Source: Druceiella hillmani
Lineage: Eukaryota; Arthropoda; Insecta; Lepidoptera; Hepialidae
Reading direction: 5' to 3'
DNA length: 64,000 bases
Assembly: GCA_039881145.1 (NCBI GenBank)
Contig: JAYKKI010000061.1
Location: 11,940,001-12,004,000, forward strand
Under the pieces are notes generated by a model. The model saw only the letters and a program-made list of their open reading frames with translations. It was not told the origin of the DNA and did no database searches. Each line of letters opens with the position of its first letter. Within the stretch, counting starts at the first letter, position 1. The position numbers and the translations under genes were made by a program. Positions 45,877-57,434 of the stretch are shown here, piece after piece.

Positions 45877-48058
45877 TGTTTGACGCCGAGTTCATAAACG
45901 ATCGTTACACGGTGTTTCGACGTGATCGAAACCTATCCAGTAGCACTAAATCGTATGGAGGTAGAATTGTTGTCGCTGTTATGACAAAGTTTATTGCAAA
46001 ATATTGCCGTCAATAGGAAAATGAAGATTTGGAAGAACTATTTATTTCTTTGCGAATGAAGAATTTCTCCCTTATATTATGGTGTTTATATTTCACCGAA
46101 ATTTCCTTAAAATATCTACATAATGCTGACAAAATTTATATACTGATAATTTGAGTAAACAAAATAATTGGTGGTGATTACAATATTCCAACACTAAATT
46201 ATTAAATGACATAAGGACAATTTTCCATAAACTGACCTCTTAGCTACCCTCGTCACCAGCATCACCTTGTTCGTGAAACTGTAACAGTTTTATTACCTTA
46301 AAAATTTTAATAACAAGACTCTCGCACTGTAATTGTGATTGTAAAGTCTCTTCTGTGGATCCATTACTTCATGACGACCGCCAACATTCTACTTTCCTCC
46401 TCACAATTGATTGCTGTCCAGAGCTTGCGATAAAAAAGGCTGACACCTCAAAATACAATTTCCGCAAATGCAACTATAGTGCAATCAGTAAAGCACTGGA
46501 CTCTTTAATTGGGAAAAGGAGTTCCATTAGCGTTCAGCTACTTGCTTTGTAGACAGATTTTATACAATTATCTTTGATATTATCGATAAATTAGTATCAA
46601 AGAAACCACAAAAGCCAACTTGGTACTCCCAAATTGATACAGGTAAAAAAACGATTACTTGAATTTCTCTAAATTAAGAAGTCAAGTTAAGAAAATATCC
46701 TGGTATTGTTTTCATGACTATGTCCAAAATACTGAGAAACTTGTTAATAACAACATAAATGGTTTCTGGTCATATGTGTCATCCCTAAAGAGGCGGAAGG
46801 ATACCCATCGTCAATGACTTTCAAAGGTTATGAATCAAATGACATTCAAACGATATGCCAAATTTTTTCTAATTGCTTCCAATCTACCTTTGAATGGAAA
46901 CCACCTCTCAATCAAATTATATTTGTGAATCCTTCGAACTAAACCTACCTCCTTACCACAATTTGGCGCTTCACCCCCATCTGCCTCCAAAGAGATAAAA
47001 TAAATAATACTCTCAAGAAAAATAATACTAATAAGGGAGCAGGTCCAGACAACATCGAACCTATATTTCTTAAAAACATCAAACAGGGTACGTTTCCCGG
47101 GTGCTGGAAAGTTGCATACATGATATCAGTATATAAAGCGGGCAGCAAATAATCTATTGAAAATTATATATATTTTATCAGCAATGATCTAACGTATTTG
47201 AAAAAGTGGTTGACAATAGGATTTATCCGACATTGCATCGGCATATTATTGAGCAGCAGTATGGATTCGTACAGAACTGATCAACATTAACCAACCTATT
47301 ATTGTATACACAATATCTCATTAAATCTATAGATTGCAGGCCACAGATTGACTTTGTCTACACAGATTTTAAAAAGCTTTTGACAAGGTTGACTATCTCA
47401 TCTTGCTGAAAAAAACTCTCTTTTAACGGTATAAAGGGTAATTTACTTCGTTGGTTCGTCTCCTATCTCAGCAACAGGCAACAAGCAGTAAAAATTAATG
47501 GTTTTAAATCACTGCATGTTCTCGTGACTTTAGGGGCACCTCAAGTTTCCATATTGGGTCCCCCTTTGTTCATCATGTTTGTAAATGATATCAGTAACTG
47601 CTTTAAACACAGCAAGTCCTTGTTATATGCCAACAACCTAAAGATTTTTTTCCAAAATAAGAGATCCTTCTGAACATGCGAAACTACAAGAAGGATCTCT
47701 CATTTTGGAAAAAAATCTGTAGTCCTAATCTAATAGACTAGATGCATATTATAGACTAAACAAGAAGTCACAGTAAGTGTAAATCGTTAAATTTTTCTAA
47801 AAACAAGATCATTTTCATATTTTCATAAAATATTTTCACACCTATTATATAGGTGGCCATTCTTTGGAGTCTGTGAATTGCATACGTGATCTTGAAGCAA
47901 TATTTGATCAAAACTTATATTTATATATTCACGTTAAGCAGATCATCTTGCGAGCTTATGCTTTGCTGCTTTTTCTTACAAACTACCAAACTCATTGTCT
48001 ATCTGATTTTTTACAAACAAATATTGATATTCAATATTTTGACAGGAAACTTAAATAA
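45877..48058 (+). pseudogene. LINE ORF2 relic: endonuclease, reverse transcriptase, C-terminus
   Basis: A degraded but collinear non-LTR element ORF2 (Jockey/CR1-like organisation). The apurinic-type endonuclease part at 45877-46200 reads FINDRYTVFRRDRNLSSSTK, SYGGRIVVAV and GGDYNIPTLNY. The connector at 46390-46800 reads LAIKKADTSKYNFRKCNYS, WYCFHDYVQNTEKLV and NGFWSYVSSLKRR. The reverse transcriptase follows: GAGPDNIEPIFLKNI, FPGCWKVAYMISVYK, QQYGFVQN, KAFDKVDYLILLKKL, LRWFVSYLSNRQQAVKING and APQVSILGPPLF. The active site YADD is YANN. The tail at 47864-48058 (CIRDLEAIFDQNLYLYIHVK) matches the post-RT part. Stops, frameshifts and the lost aspartates show it is inactive. Confidence 0.85.
47642..47718. 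repeat. 30-bp near-perfect inverted repeat inside the LINE
   Basis: 47642-47671 is the reverse complement of 47689-47718 with one mismatch, around a 17-base loop. Both arms lie in the LINE reading frame just after the YANN motif. Both match LINE-type coding sequence, so one arm probably came to resemble the other through a template switch. Confidence 0.85.
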
Positions 48059-50715
48059 AACGTAGTTACTGATGTTATATTAGTTGACTGAAAATGACCT
48101 AGGCCCGGCAACATTTTCAAATTCTGAATTGTCTTGTTTTCAGATGGTATATGGCGTGAAATGTCTGTTTTAAAACAATGTTACTAATAGTGCTATTCAG
48201 GTCAGGGTCGGGTTTGAATATGTCTTTGTGTTCCAAGTCCTTATAAATATCTTAAAAACTGAGTTTCGCCTTACCTCCTTTATTCCTAAATCAAAATTCT
48301 GGTATTCATCATGATAAAAGCAGATTAAACTTTTCATTGTAAACTTGACAGAGCAACGTTGTAAGTTCAAAAGGCATCTTGATATTTTCACTTGTATTTT
48401 ATGTACTCTGATAGTACCAACAAAACTTTTCAAATTAACTCTGTCCTTTTGAAACTCATCGGTACTTTTATGAATGGCATTGTCTTAAATCATAATCATG
48501 ATTATTCTGGAACATCTTCGTTGTATGGTTTCTATAAAACTTTGCAGACTATCAATGTCACCTCCTGCAGCAACGACAGAATCTGCAATTTGCTTGCATT
48601 ACATCCAACTCAATGAGGGGCACCCTTACTGTGACTCTCTCTGGATAGTTCTAGGAAGACTTTCAACATTAGCGACCCCTACATAAAACCTTGAAACTAG
48701 AATGTAAAATATTGTTTTTTTTTGTATCGTGCTAATGAAATAAAAGCAGGTAATGTGAAGTGGAAAAGATTTAAACATTGGCCACAAACGAGCTCATATA
48801 GCAGCTGGTGAATATGCGGTTTTGCGAAACAGTGCAACAGGACTTTGTAAATCTTTTTAGATAAACTACGACCTTATGGAGACTTACTTTGTTAAAGTGC
48901 ATGCTTTTTAGACTAAGAATTATTGTAATATTGATTCTCAGCAACCCACTTTTTTTTAATATTATTGGTTTACTACCATTAATTAAACTCTTTCTACTCT
49001 GGATTCTTGTTAACACAGTATGAGCAATTTCACGACAAACATTGCTTGTCATAGCGATTGCAACATATATTTTCTAGTAGCTTAGTGTTAGCCCCGTGCT
49101 ATAAAATGAGAGAGGAAATCCTCTCACATTTAGCCTGCCCAGGGGACTATTATATTTACTAAGAAAGTTTTCAATCTAGTTTTGTCTAGAAAATAAATGT
49201 GAAATTTATCTATGTCAAGTGAAATTTATCTATGTGATGCAATTTAATGAATATTGTAGGAGTTCATAACATACTTCTTGTAATAATTTTGAATAGAGTG
49301 GGTATATTTACCCTCTGTTTTGATTATATTTATCTGGAGTAAGCTGTCACAACTGATTTAGACTTAGTAGGGGAGAGCAGGGATCAGTGCCGATTTTCAG
49401 GTACACATAAATAATGCTATGAAAACAAAGTCTGATCTTCAGGACATATTGACAAGCCAGGGCCGAATTTTTTCTAGTTTGAGACTAAATAGGAATATAT
49501 GCCAATTTGTTAATATTTCAATTGTTATCTTTATGCCAATTTGTTATCTTTTGGTCAGAATAATTTTTTGTATAAAGTCAATAAGTCAAGGGCAAGTCAG
49601 AAAGCACCGAATTGTCTCACCAAGGAGCTGGTCGTGCCGTCGTTGAGGAAAGTTATTCTGGTAACAGTCTTGATCACTAAAAATGACTAGCTTAGACTTA
49701 TTATCTAAGATAACATATTATCAAGGTATCATTTATTAGAAAAAAAAAATATGAAAATATTTTTGCTTTTCAGAAATAATAAACTAAAACTTTTAATATT
49801 TTAAAGATGAACAAAAATTTAATTGAAATCTCAAAACACACTTTTGGTTTTTATCAGTTATTCAATTAAAGTTATGCCCGTATTCATAAACTGCACTTGT
49901 GCATAGAACTATTTCTTGCAGTGCGAAGTTACAGGTGTATGCCTTGCTAAACGTCGGTCATGAAAAGGCCATTCCTGAACAACACTAGTTTCAAACTTGG
50001 TTAAGTGAACGCGCTGAGTTCGTGCTATGCACATTATTGGTTAATTAGCATTGGCAACTATTGTAACTAACTTCACTCACAAGCCAAAAGTCAGCTGGCA
50101 ATCAATTACCATACTATTTAATATTTAAGAGGTGTGAGAGTGAAATATCACTTTTAAGTTTTTCATTTTATTTTTAGTTTAGTATATAATTTTATTATCA
50201 TGGACATTATTACAAATTTTATCAATAAAGCAACGTTTAAGCATTGTAATTATGAAATTTGGTGTTATGGCTAATTAAAAAATGTCATTTTGTAAACATT
50301 AATTTTCCAGGCAAAACAAATTCCATTCGCCTCAGCCGAGAAAAAGTTCCTTGTGAAATTGGTAGGAAAAATCCAATTATTAAGAACAACGCCTTCAACT
50401 CTCAAAGTTTCGTAAACTTCAAATGTGATTATCATCCGATAAGATGTTGGGAGAACATGAAAACATAAGAAAAAAGGAGCTAGTGGTTGAGCTGGTAAGC
50501 TATGTGAAAACTGATGGTGGACCACTGCTCTCATCGCCATCTGTCAATATTATTAACAGTATCTGTCCTCATATTGATCTCTTGGTATCAGGAAAATCAA
50601 TAGACTCGAATACAAAAGGCAGGCAATTTGTAATATGTTTTGATTGATATTCCTATCTGCATACATGGTAACAATAAATAAGATACATCAGATAAGTTAA
50701 GCAAGTTGACAATGA
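48059..50715. other. No recognisable gene
   Basis: AT-rich. Near 49878 CCCGTATTCATAAAC followed by GTGCATAG, and CTATGCAC at about 50025, hint at the ends of a small element of about 150 bp, but the match is short. 50259-50647 has open frames on both strands without motifs and may hold the far end of the relic at 50716-52557. Confidence 0.45.
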
Positions 50716-52557
50716 TTAGTGTTCTCGTCTAAACAGGTTAATATTTTTATTATTTTTAATATTTACATTTTTAAACAGGTGAGCTTTCCTATATGTTTCT
50801 TCTGTAAATGATGTTTTATAATAAAACATTTCAGGGTATTCTTTTTCAACCCTGAGAACCTTAATGTGATGCCACATGAATTTATTTCTTTCCTCATCTA
50901 TACTGAAATTTGTGCCCCACAATTCTTACAAAGCTTTGACGTCATAAAACTTATCATGCGACTGTGTAAGGTTTTCCCGTTTTTTTTTCCGTACCAATCA
51001 AAGTTTTATATTGCTCTGGTATATAGATTAGACCCGAATGCAAGATCTTTTAATTTGTTTGCCAATAACACTAAGAACATTGTCATTTTCATTTTCTGAG
51101 TGTCCACATATTAAAAACTTATGAGTAATAGACTTATTGACAGCTTGGCAAAGACAGACAATAGAAATTAATTTTTTGTTGGCCCCCACAATTGTCCGAA
51201 TAGATAATTATGTCAATTTCTTTATTAGGATTTTATTTACAGTCAAGTATGCAGCTGCCAATTTCAACACCTTCTCTCTTTCCTTCAGTTTCATCCCAAA
51301 AGTAGCACACAACTTCTTTTGCCCATAAATTGCTGATAGTAAAATTGAGGCAGTTGATCCTGGATTTATTAAAGAATAGGAATATTTATCCTTTAGAATC
51401 TTCCATTGTGCCTGCAAGTCGTAAACTGCTACGATAGTACCATCGATCCTACTTTTGTCATTTTCTTTTTCAGTTCTTGCCCAAGCTTTTTCCTTCAGAT
51501 GCTGTTCATATTCTTGGCTTAACTTGCATTTTTCTTCTACATCTGAGTTCTTGTACCTTTCACACAGATCATATTGATCTTTTTTGGTATGAAAAAAGAA
51601 ATGTTGAATTTGGTGTTGAATATCCTGTTGAATGTGGAAGATGTGGCAAAAGCTAAACCATCCTTATCACAAAGTTGTTTATAATGCCACTGATTTATCA
51701 CTTGGAATTAATTTCTTGTTGTTTGAGCTCTCGAGTAGTGAGACTCAATCCGTGGAATAGATTTATAAAATTTATAACGCTCTGTTTAATTTGTAGATCA
51801 ATGGTTGATGGCTTTGTTTTCCTCTCAAATCAGCTGAAAAGTGCTGTTTGTATCGCTTTATAACTCGTGTCAAGAGTGCATCAGAAAAACGGTTTGCATA
51901 CCCCAGTTTTGAATCCATTAATCTCGAAATAAAGGGGTTTTAAGAGCTCTAAAACCTTGTGTGCTTGATTATCAATATTTAGGCTTTATTTCTTGTGAGT
52001 GTCGTACTACAAATTCTCTTTGCCTTTCAAGCTTGCCGAGTACCCAAAATGCATTAAAAAACTGTTGCCTTGATATTTCATCGATCTTATCTTTACATTT
52101 TAGCTGGTATTTTCCTCCACAGCGGAGTCCAACTTTTCTCCCTTGCACTGGTATCTTCGATTCCAATAAAGATTGATAGGCTTTTCTAGAATTTTTGCAG
52201 CACTTTTGCAATTTTCAATTTCCACACCATTGATTTTTGTATTCTCTTTTTACCCTTTTTTCCTCTATAACAGGTTCTTGGGTATTAATTTCTGCAACTG
52301 TAGCTTTTTGAGGGTCACATTGTACATGTAATAGTCCGACGAGCTACTAGAACTTGATGAACTCTTAAAGCTATTACTTCTTAATACAACAATGAACTAA
52401 TAGGTACAACCTTAGATGGGGTCTTACTTTTACGAATCAATCGAAAATTGGTATCCTTATCTGAGTCGTCAATATCAATTTGGTGTGCCAGTCTGTGGTT
52501 GTTTAGACGTGCTAGGGCTGATGTTTTATTTATCTGCAAAAACTGTCCACGATTCAT
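50716..52557 (-). pseudogene. Relic of a multi-copy insect transposase-like protein
   Basis: Minus-strand frame broken by several stops and frameshifts. It starts at an ATG at 52557 (MNRGQFLQINKTSA). A Lys-rich segment (YKNQWCGN, CCKNSRKAYQSLLESK) leads to a Cys motif region: GKYQLKCKDKIDEISRQQFF, then NAFWVLGKLERQREFVV. The C-terminal half has IIIYSDNCGGQQKINF and HKFLICGHSENENDNVLSVI near 51030-51210, then FMWHHIKVLRVEKEYPEMF and a YYKTSFTEETYRK end. This order (CxLKC, FWxLGxxxxQ, SDNCxGQ, GHxxNExD) is that of a widespread uncharacterised insect family, presumably DDE-type transposases. Asp-Asn in SDNC and the His/Glu/Asp of GHSENEND look catalytic. I do not know its superfamily name. Confidence 0.65.
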
Positions 52558-53860
52558 TCTTTTCGTGAAATATAAAATGTAAATTTGATAAGTGAAATTG
52601 GATGTTGCATACAGCAAGCTAACAGCTCTAACTTAAAAACTGTTCAGTAAAAACACAACAAGCTGTGCAAAAGACTCCAATCACCACTAGCAAAAAAGTT
52701 TAATTTCATTTGTTTTATAAAGAAATATAAGAGTTTAAAAAATTACTCAATGAAAACATATTCGGCTACAAATTCATAACAATTACAAGAACACGGTAAT
52801 AATTCTAAATAAAGACAAAAACTTTACTCACCTACTATTAACACAAGTGCAGCTCAAAATTTAGCTTAAATTTATTCAGCATTAACCATAAAAACGACGA
52901 CAACTTGAAATAATGTTACTAGAATTTCCTGGTTTAACTGAATAACATGGAATCAACTCAAAATAAATCTAATTTGTTTACGATGGGCACGTACTTTCTG
53001 CTTGTAATACTGACTGCAACTAGTTATTTCCCTGTTTTGGTGGGGGAGGAGCGGGGTTCGCTTATTCAACGAAAGGAGCTTCTAGTGATGTCTAGTATTG
53101 AGTAGTAGAATCATTTTTGAATCTTTTTTATTGGTCGCAATGTAGTGAGTGAAGGAATTCAATGGTATGTATAACTCAAAAATTGAGATTTTTGAATTAG
53201 CTCTCTTTAGATGTGCATATACTTATGAAATTCTAAAGTCAGTCGATGTTCTCAAATGCAGGAAATTGCATAAGTAAACTATAAATTTTTCTGAAATTTA
53301 TTTCCATCCAAAAAATCTGAATTACTCTCGAATCGCACCATAAGAAATTTTATTCAATAAAATATTTTCCACTGGAAATATTATAAATATAATTACCTCG
53401 GAAATGAATACTGCCCTCTTTCTTTGGTATATTTGAACATGTGGAATTCAACCTAAATAAATTGAGTCAATTGTTGAATATTTCATAAAACAATCATAAT
53501 CAACTTAATCAAAAAATACAGATTACTCTCATATATAATAATATACTTATTGCAAAAACTTGCTTATTGTTCCATTTACTACGAACAGTTAACAGAAACA
53601 AATGTGCAATTTCAAAATGGCTGACAAATGATTTCGATCATTTATATTTACCATTAAGCTGTTATAATAACATAGTAAAATGAAAAAATATGGTAGCACA
53701 TATATCCAACATTACACAACAAACATAACAAGGCATTTGCCATTCATAAATTTTTTGTTTTGTTGTTCGACGAGTTCGACCTTGAATTTTGAGCCCAATA
53801 TCAGGTCCTTGGACCATCGACTACATATTTTGTTTCGAGCCTGATATTGGGCCGTAGTCT
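52558..53860. other. No recognisable gene
   Basis: Holds the presumed upstream part of the relic at 50716-52557, then AT-rich DNA. A purine-rich patch near 53038-53060 (TGGGGGAGGAGCGGGG) stands out. GCCCAATATCAGG at 53793-53805 and its exact complement at 53840-53852 form a 13-bp inverted repeat. Confidence 0.5.
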
Positions 53861-53873
53861 TCAATGGGATAAA

Positions 53874-53879
53874 TTTATT
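53874..53879 (-). promoter_or_regulatory. Remnant polyadenylation signal of UGT gene 2
   Basis: AATAAA on the minus strand, within ATAAATTTATTC, matching GTATAAATTTATTCC at 9317-9331 after gene 1. Its conservation supports the gene 1 signal. Confidence 0.4.
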
Positions 53880-54059
53880 CTTTTAATCCGTACTTTTACT
53901 TCTTTCAAAAGAATATTAAATTTCGAATATTAAATTTTATAAAAAATTATAGCAATTAAAGTTCACATACATTAAATGAACAACGTGGGTTAATAAATTA
54001 AGCAGTGGACATGAATTGATAACTGAAATTTAAATTCATTTGAATACATATGTTTAATT

Positions 54060-54260
54060 GTGACGGATTTCATTTTTATCACCATCAATATTGTAAGTTA
54101 TTTTAACACAAAAGTGACCACATCCAGAATGAGATAATCAAACAGAGAGATTCTCAGTGCTTGGCGATGATGAGTTCCTTTATTGTGATTTGATTTTCGA
54201 TCTCCATCTGATTTAATTTTATATTGATCATTCGTTGCAATCCGTTGTATATTGAGGTGG
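54060..54260 (-). pseudogene. UGT gene 2, exon 4 remnant
   Basis: After CTGCAG at 54261 the minus strand gives HLNIQRIATN, then KGTHHRQA and ISLFDYLILDVVTFVLK, then a stop. It aligns to HLNMERLATI and SLFEYLMLDVVTLVL of gene 1. The block with AMWWTEYVIRH is gone, and the transmembrane part ends early. Confidence 0.85.
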
Positions 54261-55337
54261 CTGCAGACTGCATAAAATTGTTCATAGTTTTATATAATTG
54301 TAATTAAATTCAAAAGCATCTTTTCGAGTCTTGTTTTATTTATAATTAATTTTTTATTGTCATTGTCGTATAATACCTGAAAATTGTTCTTTAATTATTT
54401 ATTTATGCCTTTAAAACTTATTTAATGACTAGTCAACAAAATTAAATAAAACATGTGAATGGAAAATAGTTCAAAAGTTTGAAGTTAATGATAATGATAA
54501 TTAACCCACAATATAATCAAATGCAATTCATTGATTATACTATAAGCATAAATATGGTGTGGAACATATTTTTTTATGATATGTTATTCAATTTTGTTTT
54601 TGTGACTTTCTCCCAATAAATTGGACAGGTTTTTTATTAATTTTCGACGGTGCTGATTTGCCCACCTAGCTAGTCAAATCGCACTGAATTTGATTTGAAT
54701 TATATTTTTACGTGTTACACATTTCCTGTTAGTTTTAGGTAGTGTAGGAAACTGGGATATAAGTCAAATAATTCTGAAATGCGCCTTCCTTGAACTCAAC
54801 TAATTTATGTGTCACAATGGAAATGACTGTGAGGCTTCACGATTATTTTTAGAAATGATGGGATTAACAGTCTCTCTAACTCTGCCACTTCCGCCTTTAC
54901 CTCTTATCTTGTTTCTTACGAAAGTCACTTATAAATAGCTGGTGTTTTTGGACCATTTATAGTATACATCCAAAGAAAGGAAATTCTGTCCAAATATGAA
55001 TTTTCTTTACACGCATTATGATATTGTTTTAAAAGCTGTCATGTTGAATGCATAATTTTTCGAAAGCAACTTTCATTGGAGTTTTCTTTTGCACCCTACT
55101 TTTATTAATTAAAAACTATTAGTCTATTTGTGCAACATCATACCTATGAGTATTGCAATAATGTCTCATGGGATTTATGACTCGAATATGTGTCAGGGAA
55201 AATAGAAACTAAATGCTGAGATAAAGTTATTAAAGTTTGCTTTGTTCACAATGAATGGCTGAGATAAGGTTATTCAAGTTTGCTTCTATCTCATATGACT
55301 TCATCTTTTAAGATTAATTGATTGTTCAGAAGTGTTC

Positions 55338-55340
<3 letters not shown>

Positions 55341-55418
<78 letters not shown>
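55341..55418. repeat. (TA)n microsatellite
   Basis: About 78 bases of TA with a single C interruption near 55386; a shorter TA run follows at 55431-55450. The Ile-Tyr open frame over it is an artefact. Confidence 0.95.
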
Positions 55419-55421
<3 letters not shown>

Positions 55422-56262
55422 GTTTGAAAATATATATATATAAATATATAAAACATTTTCCCTTTGCCAGTCATTTTCTAAATAGAACAGAAATTTTTCG
55501 AGTAATAAATGCTGGAAAAATTTATAAAGAAAAGCTAGAATTCCATAGTGATTATTTATTTACAAAATTATACATGTTTTATTGCTTAGTAATATAAGTA
55601 ATAACTAAGAAACTGAATCGTATTGTTAGCTGAAGTAATAATGACTAAGGCGAATTTTTAAAATAGGACTTAATTATAAGGAATTATCATACTAACTTTA
55701 CTACAATTGTACATACTAACTTTACTACAATGCATGACCATTCTCGTATCTATGTGTATATTTAGTGATTATTATTAAGTTATATTAAGTGATATTGTCT
55801 GATGATTTCTTATCATATAAGCTTTCTTAACTTAGTTTATCTTGTTATTTATATGTAACACTTGACATTATATTCTATTCAACAAAACAAATTGTCGTAG
55901 AATGAAAGTATATGTTTGCCATATGAATAGAAGAGGACTTCATCGGACTCCCATTTGAAAATTTTTTATTAAAATTGTAGGGTCTAAATTAAATCGTTAA
56001 TGTGTATATTTTCAGACAGCAAATTTATGAAAATATTGGACATGTATCATCCCCAGTGTTATATTTCAATTTACCTGATTATCATGTCTACTAGTTCAGT
56101 AAATAGTAATTTCATCTACTTTCATTCAATAATTTCATATCATATAATTTCATGCCTAAGTTTTTTGCATATGAAACAACCTACAAATCAATTATGATTA
56201 TGATATTTTATAAAGATTTATGAGGTAAAAAGTGCATTATATTCATTAAATAATTGGTCAGT
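55419..56262. other. No recognisable gene
   Basis: AT-rich DNA in the gap between the two remaining gene 2 exons. CATACTAACTTTACTACAAT occurs twice in tandem near 55688-55731. Confidence 0.5.
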
Positions 56263-56330
56263 TTTAGTTAACATAGATGAAATTGGGGTAGAAGCTTACT
56301 TCTACCCCAATTTCATCTATGTTAACTAAA
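56263..56330. repeat. 32-bp perfect inverted repeat, 4-bp loop
   Basis: 56263-56294 is the exact reverse complement of 56299-56330, separated by CTTA. Within each arm lies GGGGTAGAAG or its complement. Such a long perfect hairpin with a tiny loop is unstable in replication, so it is likely to be recent. Confidence 0.95.
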
Positions 56331-56335
56331 CTTTG

Positions 56336-56808
56336 TCTATGTTAGAACCGTACTCTACTACTGATATTTTTTAACCAAAAATATTAAGATATATTTTAAA
56401 TTACTTGTAACAGCACCTACTGAAAAATATTGCCATTCTAAAGAGTTAACATGAACTAAAAAGTAAATTAAATTTTACTGCTGACACTAGCAGTAAAATT
56501 AAATTTTTTCCATGGATGAATTATGTCCGTCTCCATTTAATACTTGCTGAAAAAACTTCTATGTTAGAACCGTACTCTGATATCTTTTAACCAAAAATAT
56601 CAAGATATATTTTAAATTACTTGTAACAGCACCTACTGAAAAATATTGCCATTCTAAAGAGTTAACATGAACTAAGGCAATATTAATTTTTTATGTTAAG
56701 GAAACATAAGAAGTAAATTAAATTTTATTGCTGACACTAGCAGTAAAATTAAATTTTTTCCATCGATGTGTAATGTCCGTCTCCATTTAATACTTGCTGA
56801 AAAAACTT
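56336..56808. repeat. Tandem duplication of about 222 bp
   Basis: Copies start at 56336 and 56558 (TCTATGTTAGAACCGTACTC). The second carries an extra stretch of about 35 bases after GAACTAAGG. Each copy contains an 18-bp inverted repeat (AAATTAAATTTTACTGCT and its complement; one change in copy 2) around GACACT. Open frames here on both strands are not supported as genes. Confidence 0.9.
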
Positions 56809-57330
56809 CAGCATGACATAGTAAGCAATTCTTCAAGTGTTCCTGCAAAGGAATCTGAAATTTTGCCTGGGTTGCATGGAATTCATGAGAGGGCTTTAGT
56901 AGCTTGCACTCCACTGACGAAGAAATTCTCAAATTTTTGTGATAACAAACGAATTGAAACAAAGCATTTCGAATTATTGAAAGTGTAGTGATGAGAATGA
57001 CGTCCTTTAACAAGATAACATGGTCATGACAAATGAGGCTCTGATATTAAATAATGTGATATAATTTTATTAGAATAAAAACTATAAAATCATTTTTTAA
57101 TTTGGTCAGTTTTTAGAAAAAAGTTTGAAGTTTACAAGTGAACTGGAGCGGCCAGCCATACAAAGAAATACAGAAAGAATTTAAGAAAAATACAAAACAG
57201 AAAATTATCCTCTCATATTTTCCTAAATTGTAATATATTTTGACAAATTTCAAAATGGCTGATAAGTGGTTTCAATAATAATTGTTAAGTTATATTATGT
57301 AACTAAATTGTAATGTTAGTTGGAACTAAA

Positions 57331-57434
57331 ACAATTAAATGAAACTACGTGATGTAAAGAAATCAAGTCAGGTTGTAGTAAAGAAATCAAAGAAAATAAA
57401 AATAATACTACATCACGTAGTTTCATTTAATTGT
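57331..57434. repeat. 26-bp inverted repeat made of Penelope-like element ends
   Basis: ACAATTAAATGAAACTACGT and following bases (57331-57356) are the exact reverse complement of 57409-57434. The right arm and the AAAGAAATCAAAGAAAA before it match the last 60 bases of the Penelope-like element at 38690-38755. So this is a solo terminal piece of that family in tail-to-tail form. Confidence 0.85.

Noticed and set aside
49878..50040. CCCGTATTCATAAAC with GTGCATAG and later CTATGCAC, like the ends of a small transposon
   Set aside because: The inverted match is only 8 bases and no target duplication was found.
56696..57013. 105-codon minus and 64-codon + open frames in the same interval
   Set aside because: Partly inside the 222-bp tandem duplication, no motif in either, and no splice or start context; likely chance.
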